Shown: piece after piece, positions 43,879 to 56,026 of the stretch | Position numbering within the stretch: the stretch's first letter is position 1 | Layout: each line of letters opens with the position of its first letter | From: Gymnopus androsaceus JB14 | Taxonomy: Eukaryota; Basidiomycota; Agaricomycetes; Agaricales; Omphalotaceae | DNA length: 64,000 nt | NCBI GenBank assembly: GCA_009733575.1 | Contig: ML769543.1 | Location: 1-64,000, forward strand | Reading direction: 5' to 3' | The notes under the pieces: model-generated | The model's input: only the letters and a program-made list of their open reading frames with translations | Told to the model about the DNA's origin: nothing | Database searches by the model: none | Program-made: the position numbers and the translations under genes

Positions 43879-44063
43879 TGTATGTTTTTTCTTAGGGCGG
43901 AGCATTTCTTCTCATACCAATGCGTCAGTACGCAATGCAAAACTTGCAAACTCTCTTCAATAGCACATAAAAGCATAATTTTTCAATTCTTCATGCCACT
44001 AACTAAACTGCCACTGATTACACTGTCTCCCTGAATAAATATTATCAATAGTACAGGCAGTAA

Positions 44064-46093
44064 CTATAAAAGACTCTGTCGATTGATTCTTCCTCTTATT
44101 CCGTAGTCTCCCAGAACATGAGTTTTCTCCAGAATCATCAGCACATAGAGTACGTGTCCGGAATGTGGAATCTTCACTGCAACAATCGGACCATGTTCCT
44201 GCTCCTCTTGGAGCTTTTGAACCTCGTTATCAAATCTCAAGTCATACGCAGACCCTACATTCCTTTTAGCCTCATCCAGAGTCCAGGTTTTCATCGCTGG
44301 CTCTCCCGCCAGTGGCAGAACGGTCAAGTCAATAAAGTTGACGAGATAACCGGTCGGTAAATTATGAGCAGCATTAAATGCTTTTCGATAAGTCTGCTGT
44401 TGGAGAAGGTCAAAGCGGATAGACCAAAGCTCAGATCGCAAAATACATCTAATCAATGTTAGGTCTCGTTCTTCCGGACTCCGGGGAAAGCCATCTGCAT
44501 AGGCACAATGAGTACATATGATAATATACTCGAGAAAACAATACCTCCAAGCCTCTTTATATGCTCTGGACATTCTTGGTGATGTTTTTGAATCCAGTGA
44601 GCTTTTTGGCATAGACGACCACAATAGAAAGCTATCTTGCATCCATAACAGCGAAAAACTTTGGTACGTGGCGGAGCATCGCACTACAAAAGAAAATTTC
44701 AGTACAACCACCTAAGAAATAAAAGAGTCTAAACAGCTCACTTTAGGATTTGAGCAAAGTTTAACTTCAGCCTCCCATGCATATCTGAGAGCGATTCTTT
44801 TTTTCACCGACTTCTTGAAGTCTCCCCATATGCGTTCAGCTTTGCTGCTCGATGAGTCCGAAGAAAACTGTATCTCACGCAATGCGTGCCAGTGCCGTTC
44901 AAGTGACTTTTGCACAGAGCGATATAGAGATCCAGTGGAAATGGAACCAAGTATATCTCCAAAGAAATCCATGAAGGGGAAATATTGGTGCATATGAAGG
45001 TTTTGCGTTGTCAACTGGGATAATCGCCACAGAGACTCAAGAAGACGAGAGTCGATGGATAAACTGATGCTATCATAGCCGCCCTGTTTGATAGCGTAGT
45101 ATAGGTATTGGACACACCATCTCAAAGTTCCGAGAACGTCGTCGGTGATCGCATTTTGGCTTGACAGGGTTTTGCTGATGCGGCCAATAATATGGGTGAT
45201 AAAGTATACGGAGCGATGCTGCAGAAATCGCTGATGGAAGGTGTCGCAAGCCGAAACGACAGTGGTTAAGATGCGGAGCCAAGGGTGTAGCATGCTGTAG
45301 TTCAAGGGACGTTGGGAAGCAAAGCGAGAAAGAATTCGAGCTAGGATAGGAATAAGGCGAGGATCAAGGTCCTTGATGCATCGAGAATATACATCAGCCC
45401 AAAGGTTGTCCCATTCAGCCAGACATCCATCCAAAATCCATGACGAGGTCTTGAAAGACACCGCCGGTGACTCAATGGACGTCCCAATAAAAAGCGCGTA
45501 CATGTGTGAGCGAACAATTAGATCACCCGCCCCTAGTCCAACGATAAACTCTTGAGTGAAAATGTTCATCCGAGAGAGAACGGAAAACAAGAGCACCACA
45601 GTGTTAAGCACTTGGCATGCTGTTCGCTCAAGTGCCCCATTGGCATTGAGATCAGGTTCAACATAGGCCTTAATCAGGAAGGAGGACCAAGCATGTATCG
45701 CCGGACATGATTCTCTGAGAGGCATCATCATTTCGCTATTCGTAGTCGAAATACGCCGTTGGCTTTGAGCTGAAACACCCATGTAAACAGCCCAAAAGAT
45801 AGCAAGGGCCATAGTGGTGTCTGAGTCGGGAATATTCAAATCGTCCAAGTCCAACGCAATCGCCACTTCAGGAGGTTGATTATGCGACAAGAAGGAGAGA
45901 AGCGTTGAGACTACACTGGTAGCGTAGTGGCTGTCAGTAGCCAGTGAGCATAGCCGTTTGAGCGCTACCCTCGATTCAGGCTTGCCAGATAATGCTTGTC
46001 GCTGCAAAAGCTGAGATAGAGCGGATTTCTGGGATCAGCCAAAGCACACAATTACAAAAGGAATATTACCTCAATTTGAAGTCTTTGGCTCAT
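44064..46093 (-). CDS. MYND-type zinc-finger protein (second copy of the family)
   Basis: ATG 46093 opens MSQRLQIE. After GTAATA..CCCAG the large exon reads KSALSQLLQRQALSGKPESR and continues for about 430 residues of helical, leucine-rich sequence (HYATSVVSTLLSFLSHNQPP; LNTVVLLFSVLSRMNIFTQE; YEWEAEVKLCSNPK-like end). The next exon is the MYND finger: CDAPPRTKVFRCYGCKIAFY then CGRLCQKAHWIQKHHQEC. The final exons read PRSPEERDLTLIRCILRSEL, YLVNFIDLTVLPLAGEPAMK and VKIPHSGHVLYVLMILEKTH, ending at 44064. The layout matches the gene at 31020-33300 but the sequences are far apart, so these are old paralogues. The frame is open across all junctions checked. Confidence 0.75.
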
Positions 46094-46149
46094 TTATCTT
46101 CTGAGCGGTATCCAAAGAAAGAGCCAAAAGGCGGCATTTGCGCGCGCTT

Positions 46150-46700
46150 ATCATTACTATTGTCGTGAACAGTCATCAACTACCGAGGTTTCAGGAGCTT
46201 CAGGTATGTCCTCAGCTGCCTCGATTTTATAAGGTGCTCTTCAGACTTCCAGTGCCACCACTCTCTTCATCACTAACTTCCTTCCCCATTCAATTACCTT
46301 CTTCGCCTGCAGTCTACACTATCTGCCATTAGCCAATCCCAGCTGTTCTACCAATACAGTTTCTTAATTACTTTTATTCCTGGTCGTTTACAAATTGATG
46401 ATTCCTTCGCAGCTCGTCCTCATCTGAAACAAATTGAGGTACTTAGACTCGAGAACGAGGTATGCCAGCTTATAATTCTGGTCGAAGCTACTCTCAATTT
46501 ATAGACCACCGATCTCGGTACAATTGTTCAATTTTTGGATTCGAGCTTTCGCATTCGATTGCTCACGATAATAGGAGATCTACAGCTATAGATATCTCTC
46601 TCTTCAGGCTACCTCATTCTTCCTTTCATAATAATGGTCTCCTATGGCACACCGCGAATTTCGCCCTGCCAGCAGCATTGAGATGTTCATGGGAGCCCGG
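46150..46700 (+). CDS. Possible multi-exon hypothetical gene, divergent from the MYND gene
   Basis: An exon-like stretch after CCTGCAG reads STLSAISQSQLFYQYSFLIT, RLQIDDSFAARPHLKQIEVL and RLENE at a GTATGC donor. After TTTATAG follows TTDLGTIVQFLDSSFRIRLL and TIIGDLQL. Composition and splice signals are plausible, but I could not fix the start, the end or the downstream frame. The start would lie about 50 bp from the MYND gene on the other strand. Confidence 0.35.
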
Positions 46701-47862
46701 AAATTAAGGGTCAAAATCGGCAAGCCTCCCTGCTAGAGTTGCTGGTATTACCTGAAGATTAATTAACCGTTTTGGATTTCAGGCCTGCAGAAGAATATCA
46801 TGTTGGGTCAGTTCGTTCCCCGTACGTCTATCTTCATATGATGAAAACCAGTGCAGCGACAGGCTTGTCGAACTCAGGATCGCCTTGCCTAGTGGTCCTT
46901 TCGTTGGTAAAAGGTGTGTTCAGACCATTGTGGCGTTGGCGTTCGAGGAACCAGACGTAGAAGCGAGGGCGTGGCGAATAACATCCATCGATGCTTGTAT
47001 TCGAGTGCCGCTATGAACAGTTCGATACTACGTGAACGTTCCAAAACTATCCCTGGTAGCCCAACCGGCGGCCAGCTATCGATTCCAAAGTTTTGCTGTC
47101 TTTTTACGTGTAGATGTAAACGCTTCAGTATCCTATCGCCTTCTGGATTTTTTCTCTGTTGTGTTGTCTAATGTCGCCATCAAAGCCAACTCAAACTCAA
47201 GATAACGTGGCAAATTGCTATTCTCCTAACCTTGCGTGGTTGCCCCTGTAGAAAGCGACCCGAAATCGCTGAGCATTACCTGACGGGGATGCAAGGTCTT
47301 GCAATCGTCCATGAGACCTGTCGTTGTGGGAATGAGCGGGAGAATGTATGTAAGTATGGCGGCGTACAATGTTGTGGGCTTCAAACACCGTATTAGGCAC
47401 GCTTTCTCCCCCGAGGCATCATTTCAGGTGACATTCATCTATCTATCCGATACTAATCGTCTTGTTTGTGGACTGATTTTCGGGTTCTCGGCTTGTAAGC
47501 ACACTGTTACATACCTATGTTTATTGTGCCTCAACTGCAAAGGAATTATGTTTTAGGTCTGTATCTGCGTTGTACCGAGGTCGAAAACAAAGAGTCTCAG
47601 CTGTTCAAACTTTCAAGCGTTTAGAATCCAATCAAAGTCATCAATCAGGCGCTTTCCACTATCAGTCCTGGACTAGCTATCGGCTGATATTGTCTGTAGC
47701 ATGCACACATCGTGGAATTGCAGTGAAGACTCTCTTGTTCTCTTGTGTTTTTTTTTCGGCCGGACCGCACTCTAAAAACCAGCCTCGTTGCATTGACTTT
47801 CCTCTTAAAAGCAATGAGGCTTTGACAATCAGTGGCGTTCTCCTTGCCTTCATTCACGAAAG
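46701..47862. other. No supported gene
   Basis: Short frames only. The right edge is the promoter region of the P450 gene. Confidence 0.4.
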
Positions 47863-50098
47863 ATGACAGCCTTCCTCTATGGCCTCGGTGCAATCGTCGT
47901 GTTTCTCCTTCTCCTCCTTCGAGCACTGATCAACGATGGCCGGGCTCAGAAGCAGCTTCCGCCGGGTCCTCGAGGTTTGCCAATACTAGGGAACGTCCTT
48001 CAGCTCAGTGCAGCATCGAAACTATGGCTGACATTCGATCAGTTAAAGCACGAATACGGTATGTGCTTTGTATACCATTTGACGAGGCAGAATTTGACTT
48101 CGTATCCCATAGGTCCTATCGTGTACCTCAACATGGCAGGCCAACATATCGTCGTCTTAAACACCAAAGTCGCAGCTACGGAACTGCTGGAACGTCGATC
48201 TGCAATTTATTCGGATCGGGCCAAGTGTGTCGTACCAGAGCACCTTGGTAGTCTCTTAACGGTTCCGTTTGCGAGATATGGGAAACTGTACGTGGTTCTT
48301 TGAGGCTGGGATATTGCTTTGGGAAATCTAAACTTTTTTTCGATATATCTAGCTGGCAGAACTTGCGCCGAGCAAGTCATGCCGTTCTGAATGCTCGAGT
48401 CAGTGCACAGTACCAACCCGTACAGACCGACGAAGCAATTATTCTTGCACATGGTCTATTATACGATACGTCTGTGCCTCTGCTCTTGAAGATACACAGG
48501 TACTGCCCTTACATCCTTCAACTTGCTATTGTCGTATTCCCTTACTGATCTTCTTCTTCCCATTTAGATCTGCTTCAACCATAATCTCTGTGGTATATGG
48601 CAAACGCTCTCTGTCTTCCTTGGAGTCGGAGACCCCTGATCAAACATCGCTGGATGCACGAGGTCTCCATATCACTAATGACCCACTCGAAACTCTCAGT
48701 AACATTGCCCACCGCTTCACCAGTGCTCTCCATCCCGGCGCGCATATTGTGGAAGTTCTACCCATTTTGGACTATCTCCCTGAAGTGATGGCAAAATGGA
48801 AGAGGGACGCGAGGAGGGATTTTCAGAAGATTTCGGGGATATTCCAGAAATATTTCGATGATGCGGTGAGAAGTCAATCAGACGTAGTGGCTTGATGCGG
48901 AATTTTAACAGGGCTGTCTTTTGTTTTTTTTAATATAGGTGCGGGATGAACACGAACGATCGAGTCTTTGCGTTAGTCTGGCGGATGGCAAAGTGGCAAG
49001 TGGCTTGACGAATATCCAAAAAGCTTGGGTGGCAGGCTCAATCACGTACGTCATTTCTCTTGAGTGAACGCAATTCGAGGCTCATTTATTTTATATCTAG
49101 TGTTGCTGCTGTCGAAACTGCGAGTGGAATTTCTTCGCAGTCGTACTATACCAACTAATCATATGTTACACATATGCAGACCAGTAACACCCTATCCTAT
49201 TTCCTCTACGCCATGATACTTCACCCAGGCATTCAAGAGGAAGCGCAGAAGGAACTTGATCGTGTTATAGGAAGGTCTCGAAATCCCACTTTTGCGGATA
49301 TACCCGATCTACCATATGTGAGGGCAATTGTCAAAGAACTTCTTAGATGGCAGCCTGCTATTCCCCTGGCCGTGCCGCATATCTCGACGGAGGTTTGTTC
49401 AGCATTTTTGGAGCCTCGGTGATTCGCGACTGCTTACTATTTCACATTACAACTAGGATGACTGGTATGAAGGGTACTTCATTCCTAAAGGAACACAGTG
49501 TATACCCAATATCTGGTACGTTCTCCGTCTCGTTCTCATTAGTTTCATACTCAAAATCAAACCTCCCAGGTCGATGAACCGCGACAAGGAGGTATACGGC
49601 GCTGACGCGGATAAATTCTTACCAGAGAGATTCCTTCGGAAATCGAAAGAGGAAACGGGATCTAAATTTGTCCTTCGAGAGGAATACGAAGTCGAAGATG
49701 GACATTGTTCATATGGATTCGGCAGGAGGTCCGTCTTGTTTTTCCTGCTACGACAAAGTACTGGTATGAAACTGTCCGACGCAGGGTATGTGTAGGACGG
49801 CACGTCGCCGACAATGCTTTATTGATTAACATTTGTACTATCCTCTGGGCACTACGTATCGAGTCCAAGACTCCACTTGTATCTCTGGCCCGGGATGCTC
49901 AAGAGAAGCAATCGAAAGATATGATCAAGTACGTACTCTTCTTGGAACTACTTTAGTCCGATAGGTATACTGATTCAAAGCAACATAAGCCCAATCCCGG
50001 ACTTCCAATGTCACTTCCACCCTCGATTCCCGGAGGCGGAGTCACTGCTTCGGAGTTTACGAGACGACGTTGTACAGGGTAGAAGTAGTATTTCTTAA
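47863..50098 (+). CDS. Cytochrome P450 monooxygenase
   Basis: ATG 47863 opens MTAFLYGLGAIVVFLLLLLR, an N-terminal membrane anchor, then the hinge LPPGPRGLPILGN. Exons joined in phase give GPIVYLNMAGQHIVVLNTKV, WQNLRRASHAVLNARV and IISVVYGKRSL. Then come SNTLSYFLYAMILHPGIQEE (I-helix side), VRAIVKELLRWQP (K-helix ExxR), DDWYEGYFIPKGTQCIPNIW, FLPERFL (PERF) and the haem loop SYGFGRRVCVGRHVA with the cysteine ligand. A last intron ending TTCAAAG gives FQCHFHPRFPEAESLLRSLR, ending at 50098. It would be an ER-bound monooxygenase; the substrate is unknown. One weak point is the junction near 49110-49180 (VAAVETA to SNTLSYF), where no standard splice pair keeps the frame, so the I-helix oxygen-binding motif cannot be confirmed. 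Confidence 0.8.
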
Positions 50099-50769
50099 TG
50101 ACATCTCGTTCTCAGTAAAGTATCAATTTATTACGACCTCATACGACTTCATACGACTTATAATTATTTAGAGCCAAAGCGTCAGTTTTCAACTCGATTC
50201 TTAAATATACTCTATACAATATATCCATATTCTGATTCGCTCTTTCCTAGATCTCGCTCGATGGATACTCGCGATTGACTCGCGACCTTTAGAGACCTGA
50301 GCAATTAGATAGCAACTTGAAAGCATAATTGCATTCATAGGTGTTTTTTTTAAAGTGTTGAAACGTGCGGATCTGAACGCGCTCAACGGTACCCTGAAAT
50401 GGACTCATAGGCACTTGTACACTGGACTGGATATCAGATGGCACTAATGGGGGGATTTTGGGTGACCGAGTGGCTTTTTAAGCCACTTCAAAACTTTCTG
50501 GAAGTCCAGTCACCTCTTGTGGTAGCCCCTTGAAGCCTATGAAGCCTCTGGACCGTGAACCAGCCCTAGCTCAGCTGGTGATAAACATGCCCGTCGCCAC
50601 CGATTACTTAGTATATGTGCTGTCTTTCTAAGGGCTGGCAAAGTTTTAATTGTACGTAGTTAACTGGAATCGCAAGTCTCTCGCGGGCTCCTTAAGCTAC
50701 AACCATATCTCTGCACGGTCTGAGTCTCAGAGAAATTTGTCGGCCGGTCAAAGCAAGGTTTAGCGATCA
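50099..50769. other. Intergenic, no gene seen
   Basis: Nothing coding is supported. A tRNA A-box-like CTAGCTCAGCTGGTGA lies at about 50567 but without a matching B box. Confidence 0.4.
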
Positions 50770-53103
50770 ATGACAGATGCCACGTGCCACGTTCTGAATT
50801 CTTCCATCTTCTCTGAATCTCTCCGACCTTATTCTGACATGGAATCTGCTTTTCTTCGAACCTCGCTATTGGGAGACTGCTCGCAAAGACGAACTCTATC
50901 CTTCATACCCACAGACTATATCTTGCCTCGCACTATCTATCCCAGAGACATCGACAACACCATTACGCTCTCTACTATCCTCGACCAAGAATCTCTCGCT
51001 TTTGGTGTCTCCACATACATACACATCGTGCAGATCGTCGGTATGTATCGCGGTCTGCCTAGGGGAGACTAGGTGTCTCCCCAGATCATATCCAGGTGCG
51101 ATATCTATTCCTGGTTAAACTCTCATTTTATCAGCTTTATTAATATTAAACTCAGCGCTTAAAACGATGGGCCATAGTACCTGAAGCATCTCGCGCTCTT
51201 CTCAGTATTGAGGACTCTAATACAACCTTGCGCTTGAGAGCGAAATCAGGAAATCTGCTCGTATTGGCCATCGCAATTGCTGGCCATATCAAATCTGAGC
51301 GCGCGTGGATCCGGGAACATATTAATACCCAGTACGCGAATGCCCTACGACGACCTCTTCAAGAAGCGTCTACCGGAAGCTCTACTCCATTCACGTCAAA
51401 TTGCTTCAAGGTACCGCACGAAGAGCGGGAGAAGAAGAATGGAAAGGGTTCGCATCTCATACTTGGCACTTTGCTTCTTCTGTTTACAATTCAACCGAAA
51501 ACGAACCAGGTGGGCCTAGTAGGCGAAGTGTAAAGTGTTCGTATCTCGCTATTCCTGTTTCTCTTCTTATGGTCATAATCTCTTTTATCAGCCCAAGGGC
51601 GAAAAAACTCCCGAAGCTCTCGTGTTCCTATCGTAGAACCCACTATGTTCAAAGATGTACATCAGCAAAACCTGTATTTTGCATTTTAATTCCCACAGCA
51701 ATACTTAAAATTCCCAGCGCTTGCCAGTCATACATTATTTCCAAATAAGGTAATTTTGTGGCCTCTGGGAGCTTCTGGGAGCCCCTCCTGCATCAGCCGG
51801 ACCATCTGAGTGCTGGGACGCTGGAGCACTGGGAACTCTGGACAGTTTGCTCAAGCACTGCCCACGTCATACAGGTTTTGCTGATGTAGTTGTTGATTTT
51901 CCACTATGGACTACCAAGAGAAGGAACAAACTCTGCACAAAGCTGGTTTGTTATATTTCGTCTTTTTATTGTAATTGGGTTTTACACCTGCATTCCAGTC
52001 AGATTCCACTGAACACAATGAGAGGAATGAAATTGACATCCAGGTATTTCACATCTACTCTCATCATTGACCTAACATTTCCTGTCTATGTAGTCTCCAA
52101 GTTGCTTCATTGCTGGAGTTTCCGATTATTCATCATTCTCTTCAGTGCGTTTCCTGCAGTATCTCATCGCACTGAATCCTGACTGTACTCTTGAAAATAG
52201 ATCTTGGTAAACGATGCTCACCGGACTCTTGAAACCACTCTGAAAGCATCTAGTTCAGTTGAGGATATCGATATGGCTGATGCTAGTGTTGAAGACATTT
52301 CGGTCCGTTGCAAACATTTTCATACTTATTATCCGGTAGCTGATTATCTCTCAGTCCCCATCCGTAACCTCATCAAGCACCTCTTGTTTCTCGTCTGTTT
52401 CCGTCTCTCCGCGAAAATAGTGAAATCGCTGCTCCTGAACGATCCTTGTCGGAGCTGAATACTTCTTCCTCGCCGTCTCATCCTGTTGCATCCTCTGGCC
52501 ATGACGAGGATGAAGGTTCTGTTACTTCCAACGCCGACGACGAAAGTCAAGCGGCTGATACTTCTTCAACCTCGACCTTGGTCGGTTACACTCCTTTTAC
52601 GCAATCGGAAAATGCTCTCTCGCCCCAGTTGGCTGGTCAAGTCGCCAGCGAGTTTGTCGTTGATGTCCCAACGTTCACAGCACCGTTCCCAACACCTTTC
52701 ATCTCTCTCGATCTAGTAGCTACTTCATGCAGGCCTTCAACGCTATCTCCTAGTACTTCAACGGAACTCACCATATCAACTGCAGCAACCTCAACGTCAT
52801 CTACAAGTACATTCAAGGACCTGGTCGTTACCACCGTGGCTAGAACGAGCCGTTCTTTCGTACTCAGTCGATCCGCTTCCGCTCTTTCCCTTGCAGCAGA
52901 TTCTGGCATAAGTGCGCGTCTTCTTGGCTCTCCCGGGTCCATCGCTTTGTTACAGCCATCCGACCTGGATTTCGCGACAGTTCATGATACGCTCGCTACC
53001 AATGTCAATTCCAGAAACCAAACTGTAGTTCTTAGTCAAGTTGAAATACCGGCTGTCGCTACTCTATCCCTCCCGGCGCCTCACACACACATAATCGTTT
53101 AGC
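50770..53103 (+). pseudogene. Multi-exon hypothetical gene interrupted by a MITE
   Basis: Exon-like stretches in order: MTDATCHVLNSSIFSESLRP..TYIHIVQI; then RLKRWAIVPEASRALLSIED, LRLRAKSGNLLVLAIAIAGH and SERAWIREHINTQYANAL. Frame changes then lead to DDLFKKRLPEALLHS and TARRAGEEEWKGFASHTWHF. After GTATCT..ATCAG come VPIVEPTMFKDV, then VVDFPLWTTKRRNKLCTKL on the other side of a 227 bp insertion. Later exons hold SDSTEHNERNEIDIQ, VNDAHRTLETTLKASSSVED and a serine/threonine-rich tail (AADTSSTSTLVGYTPFTQSE to SLPAPHTHIIV). The insertion brings an in-frame stop, and frame changes at about 51345 and 51390 add further damage. The family is not recognised. Confidence 0.5.
51660..51886. mobile_element. 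Complete 227 bp MITE inserted in a coding exon
   Basis: Termini CATCAGCAAAACCTGTAT and ATACAGGTTTTGCTGATG are perfect inverted repeats, flanked by TA at 51658-51659 and 51887-51888. Removing the element and one TA restores the codons for MFKDV-VVDFPLW across the site. Element plus TA is 229 nt, not a multiple of three, and carries an in-frame TAA. Confidence 0.9.
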
Positions 53104-53194
53104 CATTCCTGTATCGCCTAGGTCCGCTCCGTTGATGTTAGAAGCAGGTACGACGAATGTTGTCGCGATCCTCAAGTCTTGTTGTCGTTCCCCC

Positions 53195-55870
53195 ATCGAT
53201 GGCTGCCATTCACCGTCCTCGTTATCCAATCTATCTGTTGATTTTGATGGGTATCGAGCTTGTATGTCGTTTGCAGATTGGGAGGCTCCGTCTCTCTTCA
53301 GCATTTCGTTGTGGCACTATCAGATGTTGGCGGTGAGGTTGGTTCTTATGTATTATCTGGTCTGGTTTATAGATTCGCGATTGCCGGTAGGTTGGAGGGA
53401 ATGACCTTGAGGAGGGTGGGCCATTTGGACTGTTATTTTCTTGGATTGTGGACGGTTAGATACGTTTTTTTAACATTTATATACACATACTCTATACCCT
53501 CATACCTATCTACAGGCATATCTACGAACTCAAGTGCTACCCTACTGACACGAACAACCTTTCATGAGCTCTTTGGACAACTGCAATGTCGTTCGCTTGA
53601 ATCCAGATCAAATTACTTTACGTGTAAGGCGATGGATAAAGTTCAAAATATTACAAGCAAGTACTTTATAACTAGAAATGAGTGGGGAAATACAAGACAC
53701 GATCTCTATTTAAAACATAGCTGCATAGTAAAATGGAACTTCTATAGCTGTGGGCTCTGTGGGGTCCTCAGAACTGACATCACAACTCCTACGATCCACA
53801 TCGAGGTTGGATAGCTCGAGCATGGACGCATCTTCTTCCTTTAACCATAAGCCAGCCAGATAGACCGTTTGCAAACGAAGTAGCCCATCACGCTCAGACA
53901 ATTCCCCGGGCCACCATCGCGAAAGGATCATGGGCGGCAATTCCCTGACACGCTGTTTGGTGTACCGAAATCCTGAAACCACCTGAAAGTCTGTGAGACT
54001 CGGAAGCAGTGGACGTCGACCTTCAATGCAAGTCATAGCCAGCATTAAAGGATTCAAGTCGAATACAGGCCTAGAGATATGGAATGACCTGACCATAGGA
54101 AAGACGTCCAGTATCATATGCAGGTGATCGTCAATGTTATGGGGTCCGAAGGAGCTGAGCTTTAGTGATTTCAACATCGCGGCTGAGCGTTTCTGAAAAG
54201 CGACTATGTCCGTAGCGAGGTCATGCATATCCTGTCCATCCCATCGAAGAGTCAAATCCTCGAGATGAGGGGTAGTGATACAGGCTAAGAGGTTCATGCC
54301 GCTGTGGGAGAATTCGCAAGATATTGTGAGGGACGTCAGTGCAGAAAGGTGTATGGCGTCGAATTGAGCAAAAGAACCGACTGGCAAGGTAATGCTGAGT
54401 TGGACAAGGTCCTTACATTGACCTAGGAAATCAATAGTCACGCGAGGCGGCGGAGAAGCCAACATCGCGCTTGTGCCGGCAGGCGAAAGGTCCAGAAAAG
54501 TCAACTGCTCTGCGGGTAGCGCCAACAATTCCAGCAGGGAATCATGACTAGATCGCTGATTCTAACCCGTCGTAATTTGGGTGCTCCTAAGAACGCTTCA
54601 ATTCCACTAGGGAAATCACGGGCGTCCTGAACAAGTCCGTCTGTAGCAGAGAAGTGTATGAGATTTATCTCCTTCAATTCAGGCAGGGAAGAGTGTGGCA
54701 GGCGGAAAAGAGGAAGACATAATTTTAGATCTCCCACTATCGAGCACGATCGGATGCGGTGACGGAAATCTAAAATGCTCTCGAGCATTTGAGCGGCTCC
54801 CTGTGCGAGATCTTCTTTGTCTAAGGTGTGATACCACTGAAAGCGAAGGTCTAAGTCCAAGGGAAGACTTCGCCCTCGAGAAAGCCACTCTTTAACCCAC
54901 GAAACATCACCTTTGAAGAGATGTGGTTGTCTGCGCAGATCAAGGCGAAGGTATGACCAGAGCTGTGGGGTAGCATGAGCCGTCTTTCTCCAAGCAACGC
55001 ACACCCTGGCAAGGACGAAAGTGGAGCGGACGACATCAAAATCGATCTCGTCAGTTATGCTGGTTCCAGGAGTACATGAATGTTCGAAGATGTTGGAAAG
55101 AATCTCGGAAGGAACCCGACGAACAGGCGCAAGGACATTGCGGAGTAGAGCCCTTTCATCGAGCACCTCAGAGATTTGAGCCTCGAGGCTCTCTAACCGG
55201 GTCTCCGCTTTCAAGAGTCGTGCACGAAGGAAGGGTATGTCGACAGGGTTAAGCCATAACGGCCCTTCTATTCGAGGTTTCGAAAGATATTGGGCCAGGG
55301 CCATTGATGATGGGGGGCGATAGTGAAGATACAATAGCCCAAAGAACGAGAAGAAGAAGGACGAAATCTGATGAAACGGTCAGAAAAGAAATGCTTTTAT
55401 GACAGCCACGGCAAGGGCATAGCGTCCTGTTGGCGTCCAGCGGCTCACCTTAATCTCTGTCAAATCAGGAAGAATTATTCCCGTAACGGAAGTGATGAGT
55501 TCATGTTTAAGAATTATGAATGTTTTTGAATGACTCTTTGACAGACCAAGAAGTCGCCAGAGATTGTGGCAAGAAGAAAAATGGACGAGTTACGGCTAGA
55601 AAAAAATTTATCCAGTCGTATGCTCGTTGCAGTCGTATGCTCGTTGGGTCGGAGCGACGTCTAAATCTAATAAGAGTTATATTTCATGCATGAAAAACGA
55701 GGTGATGGAAGATATTAAGATCAAACGCAACTCCATTACAGTAGTTGTTAAGAAAGGGACTCCTCTGAATTTTCCAGAAATATACGCTCTCGTATTGCTC
55801 GCCAAGACGTGGTTTGAAGAAAAGTTGTGCATAGAGCGCTTAATCGGTGCATGAAGTATTAAGCGCTTAA
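53195..55870. repeat. Segmental duplication, copy A
   Basis: The segment shares order, orientation and high identity with 60530-63175. Shared blocks are the CCCATCGATGG region, GTAGGTTGGAGGGAATGA, the whole F-box gene and its upstream region (AGAGATTGTGGCAAGAAGAA), decaying towards GAGCGCTTAAT. The borders are approximate. Confidence 0.85.
53710..55304 (-). pseudogene. F-box protein, copy A, one frame break
   Basis: ATG 55304 opens MALAQYLSKPRIEGPLWLNP, then a heptad-like helix (LLKAETRLESLEAQISEVLD) and the F-box VRRVPSEILSNIFEHSC. The body reads VCVAWRKTAHATPQLWSYLR and FRHRIRSCSIVGDLKLCLPL with LRR-like segments (LTSLTISC; PHLEDLTLRW), ending PTEPTAIEVPFYYAAMF. The helix plus F-box plus LRR layout is standard for the huge Agaricomycete F-box family (SCF substrate receptors). 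At about 54545 the frame changes from RVRISDLV to HDSLLELLALPAEQLTFLDL. Copy B has an extra base at this very codon, so copy A lost one nucleotide here. The rest of the frame is open for over 270 residues on each side. Confidence 0.7.
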
Positions 55871-56026
55871 AAGGCTTCCACTCTACGGACCGAAAGGCCG
55901 GTCACCGAACTATATACAAACGTTCTTGACTCGAGTCTCTCTTCATTCTTCCACATTACTGAGCTACATAGAGGCTAACTCAGACTATCTGCGCTTCTCA
56001 CTTTCACTCTAATTCCTATAGATAAT

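Noticed and set aside
50537..50550. CTATGAAGCCTCTG, a 14 nt match to the array intron, in intergenic DNA
   Set aside because: No donor, branch site or acceptor of the unit accompanies it; a short chance match is likely.
50564..50640. tRNA-like A box (TAGCTCAGCTGGT)
   Set aside because: No B box or cloverleaf could be drawn with the following sequence.
52637..52942. Minus-strand frame opposite the Ser/Thr-rich exon
   Set aside because: The plus strand has the composition of the surrounding gene; the minus frame is its shadow.
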